From contig JAHPYY010000061.1 of NCBI GenBank assembly GCA_019058515.1, positions 1-29,216 on the forward strand: 29,216 bases of DNA, read 5' to 3'. The notes below the pieces were generated by a model. It made no database searches. It was given only the letters and a program-made list of their open reading frames with translations, and was not told where the DNA came from. A program made the translations under genes and the position numbers. Below are positions 8,503-16,246 of the stretch, one piece after another. Numbering within the stretch: position 1 is the first letter of the stretch; each line of letters begins with the position of its first letter. The DNA is from Promethearchaeota archaeon (lineage in GTDB: Archaea > Asgardarchaeota > Lokiarchaeia > Sigynarchaeales > SOKP01).

Positions 8503-8547
8503 TTCGTGATTTTTAGTTGAATCTTCCCAGTCCTCCAGTTTATATTT

Positions 8548-8721
8548 TTATCGAGATGGTCTATAGAACATAATTATCACTGTTGAGAAGATAATTACGA
8601 AAGCTACGATAACAAATATTAAAAACCTAATCCAAATTAGAATCCTTACAAAGAAGGAAAGGAACAATACAATAACCGCAAAAATTCCAAACAATAATCC
8701 TAAAAACCAATATTTTAACAT
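8548..8721 (-). CDS. 57-residue membrane protein with two hydrophobic helices
   Basis: A 57-codon frame running from ATG at 8721 to TAA at 8548. The translation starts MLKYWFLGLLFGIFAVIVLF, has basic/aromatic residues RILIWIR in the middle and a second hydrophobic run, and ends FYRPSR. Two membrane segments linked by a short Arg-containing turn are predicted by eye. AGGAG at 8728-8732 lies 6 nt before the ATG, a strong Shine-Dalgarno, which argues it is a real gene. It sits just upstream of the PHP gene on the same strand. Function unknown; no family recognised. Confidence 0.6.
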   Translation of the reverse strand: MLKYWFLGLLFGIFAVIVLFLSFFVRILIWIRFLIFVIVAFVIIFSTVIIMFYRPSR

Positions 8722-8873
8722 TTTATTCTCCTATACATATGATATTTGTATTAATTCCATAAAATCACAGCCTCGGTCAAATTTTCACTAATCTTACCTT
8801 CTTCAAATTTAATATTAAATTTAAAATTGAATTATTAACTAAATATATCAATGAAATAGTGAGAACACCGACA

Positions 8874-8881
8874 AAGGAGGT
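8874..8881 (+). promoter_or_regulatory. Strong Shine-Dalgarno of sufC
   Basis: AAGGAGGT ends 5 nt before TTG at 8887. It decides the TTG start, which lacks an ATG alternative nearby, and shows that this genome uses leadered SD translation alongside leaderless genes. Confidence 0.7.
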
Positions 8882-8886
8882 AAAAG

Positions 8887-9684
8887 TTGCTATTAGAATT
8901 GGAAAATGTAACGGTTCCAACAATTGATAACAAATCAATAATCATAAACGATATATCGTTTGGAGTTAAAGAAGGTTCCATTCACGCTGTTATAGGCCCA
9001 AATGGTTCAGGGAAATCGACCTTAGCATACACTATAATGGGTTTAGATAGTTATAAAATCACCTTAGGTAAATTAGTATTTGATGGTATTGACATTACTA
9101 CTAAAACAATTACGGAGCGAGCGAAACTAGGCATTACATTAGCATGGCAAGAACCTGCTCGCATCGAGGGACTTTCCGTACCCAAATACATTTCTCTTGG
9201 AATGAAAGATAAATCTAATCTCAAACAAAAAGTGGTTGAAGCCCTTGAGATCGTTAACTTAGACCCAGATAGATACTACAATCGAACAGTGGACGAGTCC
9301 CTTAGCGGAGGCGAGCGAAAGCGAGTGGAATTAGCCGCGTCAATAGCGATGAGACCACGATTAATAATCCTCGATGAACCTGATTCTGGCCTCGATATGA
9401 TCGTGATAGAGGATTTCCTTAATATCTTTAACAAAATCAAGGAGCTGGATATGACTATCCTATTAATTACTCATCGAGAGGATATTGGTATGGTTGCTGA
9501 TTACGGTACATTATTATGGCAAGGTGAATCTTTAATAACAGATAATTTTCCAAAAGTTATGCTTCAATATTGTCACAAAGCGGGATTAAAAGAATTTTGT
9601 AAACGTACACTATTTAATGGGGAAGGAAAATGTTTCACTGATGATTATATTGATAAAATTTTCAGTGGAGAGGAAGAACTATGA
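8887..9684 (+). CDS. sufC: SufC-type ABC ATPase of the minimal Suf/SMS Fe-S assembly system
   Basis: A 265-residue cytosolic ABC ATPase: Walker A GPNGSGKST (37-45), Q-loop WQEP (87-90), signature LSGGE (139-143), Walker B LIILDEP with D163-E164, and H-loop His196. The DEPDSGLD form and the absence of membrane partners fit SufC, which drives the SufB/SufD scaffold in iron-sulfur cluster assembly. It has a C-terminal extension with three cysteines (C229, C238, C249), not typical of bacterial SufC and possibly cluster-binding. The gene overlaps the next by ATGA, so they are coupled. No SufS, SufU, SufE or second SufB/D is adjacent, so this is the two-gene archaeal arrangement. Confidence 0.92.
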   Translation: MLLELENVTVPTIDNKSIIINDISFGVKEGSIHAVIGPNGSGKSTLAYTIMGLDSYKITLGKLVFDGIDITTKTITERAKLGITLAWQEPARIEGLSVPKYISLGMKDKSNLKQKVVEALEIVNLDPDRYYNRTVDESLSGGERKRVELAASIAMRPRLIILDEPDSGLDMIVIEDFLNIFNKIKELDMTILLITHREDIGMVADYGTLLWQGESLITDNFPKVMLQYCHKAGLKEFCKRTLFNGEGKCFTDDYIDKIFSGEEEL

Positions 9685-10640
9685 GTGATACGAAATATCC
9701 AGAGGAAATTCTACAAAGTCTTGAAGATTATAATATCGACATTAGAGACTTTATGCCTGGACACGGAAGGGGCGCCAAACTTTTACTAAATTTCAACAAG
9801 ATTTCCGGTGTTGAGCAAGTAGATGGTATAATTCTAAAAGGACGTGAAATACCCAATGGAATCGTGGCTGATGTTCTAATTAAAGAAGGAACTAAAATTG
9901 ACGAACCAGTACATCTTTGCTTTGGCGTGGAAAAAGAAACTGGAGTGCAGGAAATTTTCCCTCGAATTATCGCAGAAGATAACACCGAAGTTACGATACA
10001 AGCACACTGTAGTTTTCCTAAGGCAGATGGGTTAATTCATAAAATGTTTGGTCATTTCTACGTCGGAAAAAATTGTAAATTTACCTATAGCGAAACTCAC
10101 TATCATGGCGAGAAAAGCGGAGCAACAGTAGCTCCTGTAGGATATATGTATATCGGAGAAAATAGTACTTTTGAAAACAATTTTAGCCTCACAAAAGGCA
10201 CTCCCGGTAAAGTAAGGATCATGCTCGACATCTACGCGATGAAAAACAGCGTTATACGATCTACGATAAGAGCGTTCGGAAAAAATAAAAAGGATTCGAT
10301 ACGCATAAGAGATTCCATCTTTCTCGAAGGAGAAAACGCAAGAAGCGTCCTGAAAATGAAAGCAGCTGCGAGAGATGGTGGAGAAGTACTAATGTATGGT
10401 ATAACAGAAGGGAATGCGCCTCGATGTAATGGTCATGTAGAGTGTAGCGAAATTGTTTTAGGAAGAGGGTCTATATGTCGTGCTCGACCTTTTATTCGAG
10501 CAATTGATTCTACCTCGAGCGTGTCTCACGAAGCTTCATTGGGAAGATTTCCTCAAAAATGGTTGGACGAACTCCAAGCCAAAGGATTGACGGAGGAAGA
10601 AGCTATAGAAATTCTAATTGAAGCTATGTTAAATGAATAA
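9681..10640 (+). CDS. sufB: SufB/SufD-family Fe-S cluster scaffold protein
   Basis: A 319-residue SufB/SufD family protein made largely of the family's right-handed beta-helix (central region ~60-270) and ending in the hallmark SHEASLGRF segment (His283) followed by the helical KWLDELQAKGLTEEEA tail. It is shorter than bacterial SufB (~490) and lacks its long N-terminal region, as in archaeal single SufBD/SmsB proteins that probably form a homodimer on which SufC acts. Cysteines at 80, 110, 132, 249, 255 and 266 are candidate cluster ligands. Whether it is closer to SufB or SufD cannot be decided by eye. Confidence 0.88.
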   Translation: MSDTKYPEEILQSLEDYNIDIRDFMPGHGRGAKLLLNFNKISGVEQVDGIILKGREIPNGIVADVLIKEGTKIDEPVHLCFGVEKETGVQEIFPRIIAEDNTEVTIQAHCSFPKADGLIHKMFGHFYVGKNCKFTYSETHYHGEKSGATVAPVGYMYIGENSTFENNFSLTKGTPGKVRIMLDIYAMKNSVIRSTIRAFGKNKKDSIRIRDSIFLEGENARSVLKMKAAARDGGEVLMYGITEGNAPRCNGHVECSEIVLGRGSICRARPFIRAIDSTSSVSHEASLGRFPQKWLDELQAKGLTEEEAIEILIEAMLNE

Positions 10641-10690
10641 AAAAACTAAATATTTGTAATTTAAAAGAAATTAAAAAAAAAGTGTAAAAT

Positions 10691-11209
10691 ATGGGAAAAG
10701 AAAAAATTAAGGTTGGCGATCCTGCTGTACCTTTCGAGCTCGAAAGTTTTAACCAAGGGACGATAAAGTTAGAAGATTTTTTCGGCAAGCAGAAAGTGGT
10801 GTTGATTTTTTCTCGGTATTTTGGGTGCCCTATTTGTCAATTAGATTTAAATATATTACTCGAATACCAATCACAAATCGAAGCTAAGGGCGCTAAGATA
10901 TTGTATATTACGCAATCTGAAGAAAAAGTGGCGAATGAGTTCATTTCGCAAAAAAATATAAGTTTTCCAGTTATTTATTCCACTAAAGACGAGTTATACG
11001 CCAAATATGGTTTAGGAATGATGACTCCGGAAGCCTTTACGAAGGTACGAGGGAGACTTAAAGAAGCTCTATCACAAGATATCCAGCACGGTGAATTCGA
11101 GGGTTGGGAAAAACAAGGACCGGGACAGTTCGTAATTGACGAAAATGGGTTAATCGTCCACGCCTTAAAAGGATGGCTAAATGTAAACGAAATATTGGAA
11201 GTTCTTTAA
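10691..11209 (+). CDS. Peroxiredoxin-like thioredoxin-fold protein (AhpC/TSA superfamily)
   Basis: A 172-residue redoxin-fold protein. It begins with the KVGDPAVPFEL strand typical of peroxiredoxins and has FGCPIC with Cys46 and Cys49 at the active-site turn, so it carries a CxxC rather than the single peroxidatic PxxxT(S)xxC of classical Prx. The later GPGQFVIDENGLIVHA segment is the family's C-terminal beta-strand signature. A thiol oxidoreductase or peroxide-reducing role is likely. It lies 50 bp after sufB on the same strand, which suits protection of Fe-S assembly from oxidants, but co-transcription is not proven. Confidence 0.8.
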   Translation: MGKEKIKVGDPAVPFELESFNQGTIKLEDFFGKQKVVLIFSRYFGCPICQLDLNILLEYQSQIEAKGAKILYITQSEEKVANEFISQKNISFPVIYSTKDELYAKYGLGMMTPEAFTKVRGRLKEALSQDIQHGEFEGWEKQGPGQFVIDENGLIVHALKGWLNVNEILEVL

Positions 11210-11231
11210 TCTAAGCTTAAAGGTGAAAAAC

Positions 11232-11879
11232 TTGAAAGAATCCACCAAGTACAACTCCTATCGATTTGTAGGAAAAATAAACATAGACGAGATTATGCCC
11301 TGGTTCGATTTTGATTCGGGAAAACCGTGGGACGAGGGAGAGATTCCCTGGCCGCTCGAGAATAAGGTGAGAAGAGAAATACTCTTAATTCTTTCGAACA
11401 CTGGACCTAAAACTTTCGATGAGATTTATAATTTGATAAATTTTTCGCCTAAACCCTTATTAATCACGGAGCAAGAACATCGAGCAAAAATAAAATACCA
11501 ATGGACCAAAATAACCGTCGAAAATCACTTGCTTAATTTAGAATGGTACAATCTAATAAGAAAAATTGACGATAAGTACGAAGTTACTTTTCCGGTCTTT
11601 AAAATGGAAAACCTTAGCGACATGCGTAAATACATAGAGGTTATTGCAAACAACTGGATTGAAGTTATCCGCTCAAATAAAGAAGAAATAAATAGAAATT
11701 TGTCTAATTACGCTGATACTTCGGATTTATATCAAGTACTTATCGACAAGGCTATTGAACGACTATATACTCTGCTGAAAAGCGAAAATTTACTTCCAAA
11801 TCAAGCAAATATTAAGGTTTTATGGGCGGAACAGCTCCGAGATATCAAATTTGAGAAATGGGTGGAAAAGAACTTCTAA
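11232..11879 (+). CDS. Winged-helix (ArsR-like) archaeal protein of unknown function
   Basis: A ~215-residue protein. Residues ~45-120 look like a winged helix: a helix with NKVRREILLIL, a turn GPKTFDEIYNLI, a recognition-helix-like stretch and a wing ending in KYEVTFPVF. The N-terminal part is Trp-rich (PWFDF, KPWDEGEIPWP) and the C-terminal half is helical with no recognised domain. GTG at 11223 lies within AGGTGA, which is better read as the ribosome binding site for TTG at 11232, my preferred start. It follows the redoxin gene by 20 bp and may regulate the same unit; that is inference from position. Confidence 0.65.
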   Translation: MKESTKYNSYRFVGKINIDEIMPWFDFDSGKPWDEGEIPWPLENKVRREILLILSNTGPKTFDEIYNLINFSPKPLLITEQEHRAKIKYQWTKITVENHLLNLEWYNLIRKIDDKYEVTFPVFKMENLSDMRKYIEVIANNWIEVIRSNKEEINRNLSNYADTSDLYQVLIDKAIERLYTLLKSENLLPNQANIKVLWAEQLRDIKFEKWVEKNF

Positions 11880-11884
11880 ATTCA

Positions 11885-11921
11885 ATTTTATTAAGTTTTA
11901 TTTCTCGTTTTTTATTTTTAT
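11885..11921 (+). terminator. T-rich terminator after the redoxin/winged-helix unit
   Basis: Several T runs (AATTTTATT, GTTTTATTT, CGTTTTTTATTTTTATT) follow immediately after the stop at 11879. Archaeal RNA polymerase terminates at such T stretches without needing a hairpin. Confidence 0.5.
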
Positions 11922-11972
11922 TCGAATTAAATTAATAGAAGGATAAAGAATATAGTTAAAATTGGAAAAAAC

Positions 11973-12494
11973 TTAATTTACACACAAGAAAGCATTTTTG
12001 CAGTTTGCTTTGGTTTCAGAATCGCAAGAACAATGCTCAAAATCAAATTTCATGGGCAAAATTAAATCGTACTTTATATCTGTAACAATATCCATGCTGA
12101 CTTTTATTACATCGGGGTTGTTCCGGAAGTAAAGGTTTACAATCTCGTCGAGAATTTTATAATCGTAACCTACAATTAGAACGGTCATATTTATCGTACC
12201 ACTTAACCTAAACGCGTTAAGCATAAACGGACAATTCTCTATAATTTCAAACAATTTTTCTGGTTTATTGGACTGGATCTCGACGCGTGCAAAACACATT
12301 TCAGAATTTTTCATATTGATTCCCGCTTGAAATTGCAATACTCCTGATTCTTCGAGTTTCTTAATTCTCATTCCTACAGTTGGCTGCGACCTATTCACTT
12401 TTGTTGCGATTTCTGTGTGGGTTAAATTGGGTTCCTTTTGTAGCAAGCCTAAAATCTGTCGATCAACCTCATCCATCTTAAAAACTTGAGTCAT
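11973..12494 (-). CDS. Lrp/AsnC-family regulator with a cysteine-rich tail
   Basis: A 173-residue Lrp/AsnC transcription regulator: helix-turn-helix at ~9-55 (DRQILGLLQKEP, SQPTVGMRIKKL) and an alpha/beta ligand-binding (RAM-type) domain at ~65-145. Beyond the usual C-terminus is a short tail with His154, Cys155, Cys157, Cys165 and Cys171. This spacing could bind a metal or an Fe-S cluster or act as a thiol sensor; it is not part of ordinary Lrp proteins. The gene diverges from the arsR-like gene across a 394-bp interval with two palindromes. Confidence 0.87.
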   Translation of the reverse strand: MTQVFKMDEVDRQILGLLQKEPNLTHTEIATKVNRSQPTVGMRIKKLEESGVLQFQAGINMKNSEMCFARVEIQSNKPEKLFEIIENCPFMLNAFRLSGTINMTVLIVGYDYKILDEIVNLYFRNNPDVIKVSMDIVTDIKYDLILPMKFDFEHCSCDSETKANCKNAFLCVN

Positions 12495-12643
12495 ATCGAT
12501 TACCTAATTTTTTCGAAATTTATTATCTATTAAATATAAAACTACTTTTATTATTATTTTTCTAAAAAATATCTTATTTTTGTTTTGGGAAGAATATCAC
12601 AAATTTTTTTGGTGAAAAAGTGGTTTTTAGGAGACTTTCGTTG

Positions 12644-12661
12644 TATCGGCATATGCCGATA
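12644..12661. promoter_or_regulatory. Perfect 18-bp palindrome, candidate operator
   Basis: TATCGGCATATGCCGATA is a perfect palindrome and more GC-rich than its surroundings. It is about 150 bp upstream of the Lrp-like start and followed by another ATATCG half-site. It suits a dimeric regulator such as the Lrp-like protein. The rest of the 12495-12888 interval is AT-rich with no ORF I can support. Confidence 0.5.
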
Positions 12662-12807
12662 TATCGTTATTATCAATATTCCACAATCCTATTTAAATCT
12701 ATCGATCGATGAAAAACTGTGGCTTAATAATTGAATTGACATCTTAAGAAAATTGAGACTATTAACGAATAAATAATATAATTAATACATTGTAAGGACA
12801 AATTTTA

Positions 12808-12827
12808 AATACCATTAAGATGGTATT
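12808..12827. promoter_or_regulatory. Operator-like inverted repeat at the arsR promoter
   Basis: AATACCAT and ATGGTATT form perfect 8-bp arms around TAAG. The left arm overlaps a TATA-like TTTTAAATA (12803-12811), so a bound dimer would block or shape the promoter. A further stem, GAGATG (12831-12836) with CATCTC (12848-12853), lies in the presumed leader. Autoregulation by the ArsR-like product is the simplest reading. Confidence 0.5.
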
Positions 12828-12888
12828 AAAGAGATGGTGTGTGTAGACATCTCAAACACAAGAAAACCAAATAAAATGTTTCATTGAT

Positions 12889-13230
12889 ATGAGCGAATTT
12901 CTTGATTATACATCTGATTTCCTTAAAACAATAAGCGATACTACTAGATTACAAATTCTCGAGTTATTAAAAGACAACGAAAGTGGATTAAGTGCAAAAC
13001 AAATAGAAACTCAGCTTAATAAAGTTCAATCTACAATTTCTCAGCACTTAAAAATGCTAGATGAGCAGAATTTACTATTGATTGAGAAGAGGGATAATGT
13101 AAAACACTACAAGATCAAAGATCCGGTCATATTTAAAATTCTAGCGCAAATAAGGTCATTTGTTGTTAACTTACAACAGGAGAAATTAAAGGAATTGCGA
13201 GACATCCATCGAAGGGATGCTCTAATGTGA
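12889..13230 (+). CDS. ArsR-family winged-helix transcription regulator
   Basis: A 113-residue ArsR/SmtB-type regulator: helix 1 FLKTISDTTRLQILELL, helix-turn-helix SAKQIETQLNKVQSTISQHLKML (~34-58) and a wing LLIEKRDNVKHYKI. No CxC metal-binding pair or other metal motif of arsenic or zinc sensors is present, so the signal is unlikely to be a metal bound in the classic site. The C-terminal helix is charged and ends at RRDALM. The palindrome at 12808-12827 is its likely operator. A small GTPase gene follows after 30 bp and probably shares the transcript. Confidence 0.85.
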   Translation: MSEFLDYTSDFLKTISDTTRLQILELLKDNESGLSAKQIETQLNKVQSTISQHLKMLDEQNLLLIEKRDNVKHYKIKDPVIFKILAQIRSFVVNLQQEKLKELRDIHRRDALM

Positions 13231-13260
13231 AATGACATAATAAACGATGGTAAGACCTAA

Positions 13261-13782
13261 TTGGAAGCTAAAAAAATACTAGTGTTAGGACTACAGGAAG
13301 CAGGAAAGAGTTCTATTGTTCTCAGTTTGATGGGTAAAATAAATCTAGTTAATTATTGTTCCTTAAATCCAACCAAAGGTTACGATATCGAAAACTTTGA
13401 AGCGTTTTCCCAAAATTATAATGTTTGGGATTTTGGGGGACAGGAATCGTTTAGAGAGGAGTTTATCAAACGATTCTCCGACTTTATGCACGATTGTTCT
13501 AAATTAATATATGTTATCGATACGCAAGATATTGACAATTACGACTCAACAATTCACTATTTTTCAAAAATTGTTGAACTTTTAAGAGATTATAATTATA
13601 GCGTTTCGTTATCGGTGTTTTTACATAAATACGATCCAAATTTGTTTGAGATTAAGCCAGAGCTTAGCCAAGAAATAATAGATAAACTTATAGAACGGAT
13701 TAAACAACTAATTCCCGACGAGTTGGAACACGATATTTGTAAAACAACCATCTACACTGTTTTTGAGAGAGAAATTATATAA
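13261..13782 (+). CDS. Rag/Arf-like small GTPase (Asgard type)
   Basis: A 173-residue Ras-superfamily GTPase. G1 is GLQEAGKS (10-17), a switch I Thr is near T38, G3 is WDFGGQ (56-61, with Q61) and G4 is HKYD (122-125) in place of NKxD. The HKxD form and the G3 context point to Rag/Gtr or Arf-like proteins, abundant in Asgard archaea. No prenylation-type C-terminus is present. The protein ends shortly after TTIYTVFE, so the usual last helix is short or absent. TTG start at 13261 with no ATG nearby. It lies between an ArsR regulator and a two-component pair whose response regulator carries a possible longin-like domain, a known partner fold of such GTPases. Confidence 0.88.
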   Translation: MEAKKILVLGLQEAGKSSIVLSLMGKINLVNYCSLNPTKGYDIENFEAFSQNYNVWDFGGQESFREEFIKRFSDFMHDCSKLIYVIDTQDIDNYDSTIHYFSKIVELLRDYNYSVSLSVFLHKYDPNLFEIKPELSQEIIDKLIERIKQLIPDELEHDICKTTIYTVFEREII

Positions 13783-13897
13783 GCAAATCATGGAATTGTA
13801 ATCTATTCCATCTTAGTTTTAGAAATAAAGTTTAAAATATTCATGGATATAACCTTAATTATTACTAATTAAATTGATATAGATTAGTTTGATAATA

Positions 13898-16174
13898 ATG
13901 TTACCTCAAGAAGAGAGTAAGAAAGCAAGTAAAAAGCGCTATAATTACACATTAGCGGTATTAGTGTCTATTTTAATCATTGGAATCTACGCTTCAAGCT
14001 TTTATAACTATTTATTATTTCACACTCTAGCAGAACTTTTTAGTATTTCTATTGCGCTTGGAATCTTCATGATAGCTTGGAATTCCAGAAAGTATATGGA
14101 GGATTCGTTTTTTTTGATTATTGGGGTTTCCTCTCTGTTCATAGGGATTATTGATCTACTTCACACATTAGCCTATACTGGCATGAATATATTTATTGGT
14201 TACACCTCAAATCTACCTGCTTCATTATGGATTGCTGCGAGATATCTTCAAGCGTGTTCAATTTTAATGGCCATTTTAATTAGAGACAGAAGCATCAACA
14301 CTTCATATTTGGCGATCGGATATGGTATTACATTTTCAATCTTGGTTTTCGTAATCTTTTTTAATTTTTTTCCGGTTTGCTATATTGAGGGAAAAGGATT
14401 AACTCCATTCAAGATAGTCAGCGAATATGTAATTATTTCGATTTTCGCAGTTTGTTTAGCCCTGATTTATAAAAATCGGTCACATTTCAATAAAAGGACA
14501 TGGTTGTTTATTTTACTGTTTATACTTGTGAGTATGTCTTCCGAATTTGCCTTCACATTGTATATTGGAGTGTACGATTTCCCAAATTTAGTTGGACATC
14601 TCCTCAAAATCGTTGCGTTCTTTTTTATTTATAGAGGAATCATCGTTGTGGGATTAGAAGATCCTTATAATTCAATCTTTAAACGACTAAAAGATAGTGA
14701 ACAGGAACTCGTGAAAAACGCAGATGCACTTACTCATGCCTATGCCGAAACGGAACAAATTTTCAACGCATCTCTTCCATTGCGATTGATTGATATTGAT
14801 TTTAATATTGTAAGAGTCAACGATACTTTTTGTGACCTATTTGAAGTAAAAGCTGATGAGGTTCTCGGAAAAAGATGCTATGATGTATTCCCACTTGAGT
14901 TTTGTAATACTAGTAAATGTACTATGAAACAAATTAAGAATCATCGAACAAAAATCGAATACGAAGCTAATTATACGCTTAAAAATGGAAGGCAGTTAAC
15001 ACTTTTAGTAAATTCCGTCCCGAAAAAGGATACAAAAGGAGATCTTGTGGGTTTAATTCATAATTATACAGACATTACGGAAAGAAAGACTATTGAAACC
15101 CAACTGAATGAATCAGAAGAAAAATTCCGTTTGACGTTTCAAAATGCAGCTGATGCGATATTTTGGGCTAATGCTGACACAGGAATTATATTAAATTGTA
15201 ATAAAACTTCAGAATTGCTGGTGGATAGACCTAAGGATAAAATTATTGGACAACATCAGTCTTTTCTGCACCCCCCTGATACAGTAGAATTATATAAGAA
15301 TATGTTTAGCGATCTCGCAAAAAGAAGGGGTATTCTTAATGAAGAAGCAGAAATAATTACTAGCTCAGGGAAAATAATTCCAGTTCAAATTACTGCAAGT
15401 TACACTATAATAAACAATATACCTATTATTCAAGGAATATTTCATGATATTAGAGAGCGTAAGAAAGCAGAAAGAAGATTGAAACAATTAATTTCCACAA
15501 TTTCCCACGAATTGAGGACTCCAATAACTGTATTATTGATGTCCCTTGATTTCCTGCGACAGGAAGGTGAAAAGATTACCCCTGATGTCGAACGCAAACT
15601 TCTTGATGGAATTTTTAGAAATGTCGAGTTACTCCATAACTTAGCCAATGATATTCTAGAAGTGGCAAAACTAGATGAGCAGCAAATTGAGTTAGAGTGG
15701 ATCGAGTATAATCCTTTAGAGGTAATTAATGATATCTTAACTTTAATGACTCCAATTGGTAATGAAAAGGGAATTTCATTCGTGGTTAATGTAGATAAAA
15801 ATTTCAATTTGAAAGGAGATCCTAAAAGAATTGACCAAATTTTTCGGATTCTAATCGACAACGCAATAAAGTACTCTAAAAGTAATTCTACTATTAAAAT
15901 TGAAGCCATAGAGAATTACAAGGGAAAATTCAATCCAAAAAATATAAATGGGGTACTTTTTGAGTTTAAGGATAATGGAATTGGGATTAGACGAGATGAG
16001 ATTCCTCATCTATTTGAGAGATTTTTTAGGTCGAGTACCGTTAGTGAAATTCCCGGTACTGGCTTAGGATTAGCAATTGCGAAGGATTTAATTCAACTTC
16101 ACCAAGGTGATATTTATGTTGAGAGCGAATTTGGCAAAGGATCGACTTTTTCTGTATTTTTTCCTTACTTATAA
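13898..16174 (+). CDS. MASE3-PAS-PAS membrane sensor histidine kinase
   Basis: A large sensor kinase (758-761 residues). Residues ~20-255 are a multi-helix membrane sensor; the IDLLHTLAYTGMNIF segment is characteristic of MASE3. Two PAS domains follow (~285-400 and ~410-525), the first with a Cys cluster (C330, C339, C344, counted from the longer start). The HisKA box STISHELRTP has the phospho-acceptor His540. The HATPase_c domain has the N-box (IDNAIKYS), DNGIGI, and the GTGLGL G2 box, ending at ~755. TTG at 13889 opens the frame but ATG at 13898 is likelier. The cognate response regulator follows 72 bp downstream with its own TATA element. Confidence 0.92.
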   Translation: MLPQEESKKASKKRYNYTLAVLVSILIIGIYASSFYNYLLFHTLAELFSISIALGIFMIAWNSRKYMEDSFFLIIGVSSLFIGIIDLLHTLAYTGMNIFIGYTSNLPASLWIAARYLQACSILMAILIRDRSINTSYLAIGYGITFSILVFVIFFNFFPVCYIEGKGLTPFKIVSEYVIISIFAVCLALIYKNRSHFNKRTWLFILLFILVSMSSEFAFTLYIGVYDFPNLVGHLLKIVAFFFIYRGIIVVGLEDPYNSIFKRLKDSEQELVKNADALTHAYAETEQIFNASLPLRLIDIDFNIVRVNDTFCDLFEVKADEVLGKRCYDVFPLEFCNTSKCTMKQIKNHRTKIEYEANYTLKNGRQLTLLVNSVPKKDTKGDLVGLIHNYTDITERKTIETQLNESEEKFRLTFQNAADAIFWANADTGIILNCNKTSELLVDRPKDKIIGQHQSFLHPPDTVELYKNMFSDLAKRRGILNEEAEIITSSGKIIPVQITASYTIINNIPIIQGIFHDIRERKKAERRLKQLISTISHELRTPITVLLMSLDFLRQEGEKITPDVERKLLDGIFRNVELLHNLANDILEVAKLDEQQIELEWIEYNPLEVINDILTLMTPIGNEKGISFVVNVDKNFNLKGDPKRIDQIFRILIDNAIKYSKSNSTIKIEAIENYKGKFNPKNINGVLFEFKDNGIGIRRDEIPHLFERFFRSSTVSEIPGTGLGLAIAKDLIQLHQGDIYVESEFGKGSTFSVFFPYL

Positions 16175-16186
16175 CCTAAATAAAAA

Positions 16187-16195
16187 TTTATATAG
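16187..16195 (+). promoter_or_regulatory. TATA box of the response-regulator gene
   Basis: TTTATATAG sits about 52-60 bp before the ATG at 16247, in the short gap after the kinase stop. It implies that the regulator can also be transcribed on its own. Confidence 0.45.
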
Positions 16196-16246
16196 ATTTA
16201 ACGAATAAATGATAATGATAGTAAGATCCCAATTAATCGATCCCAA

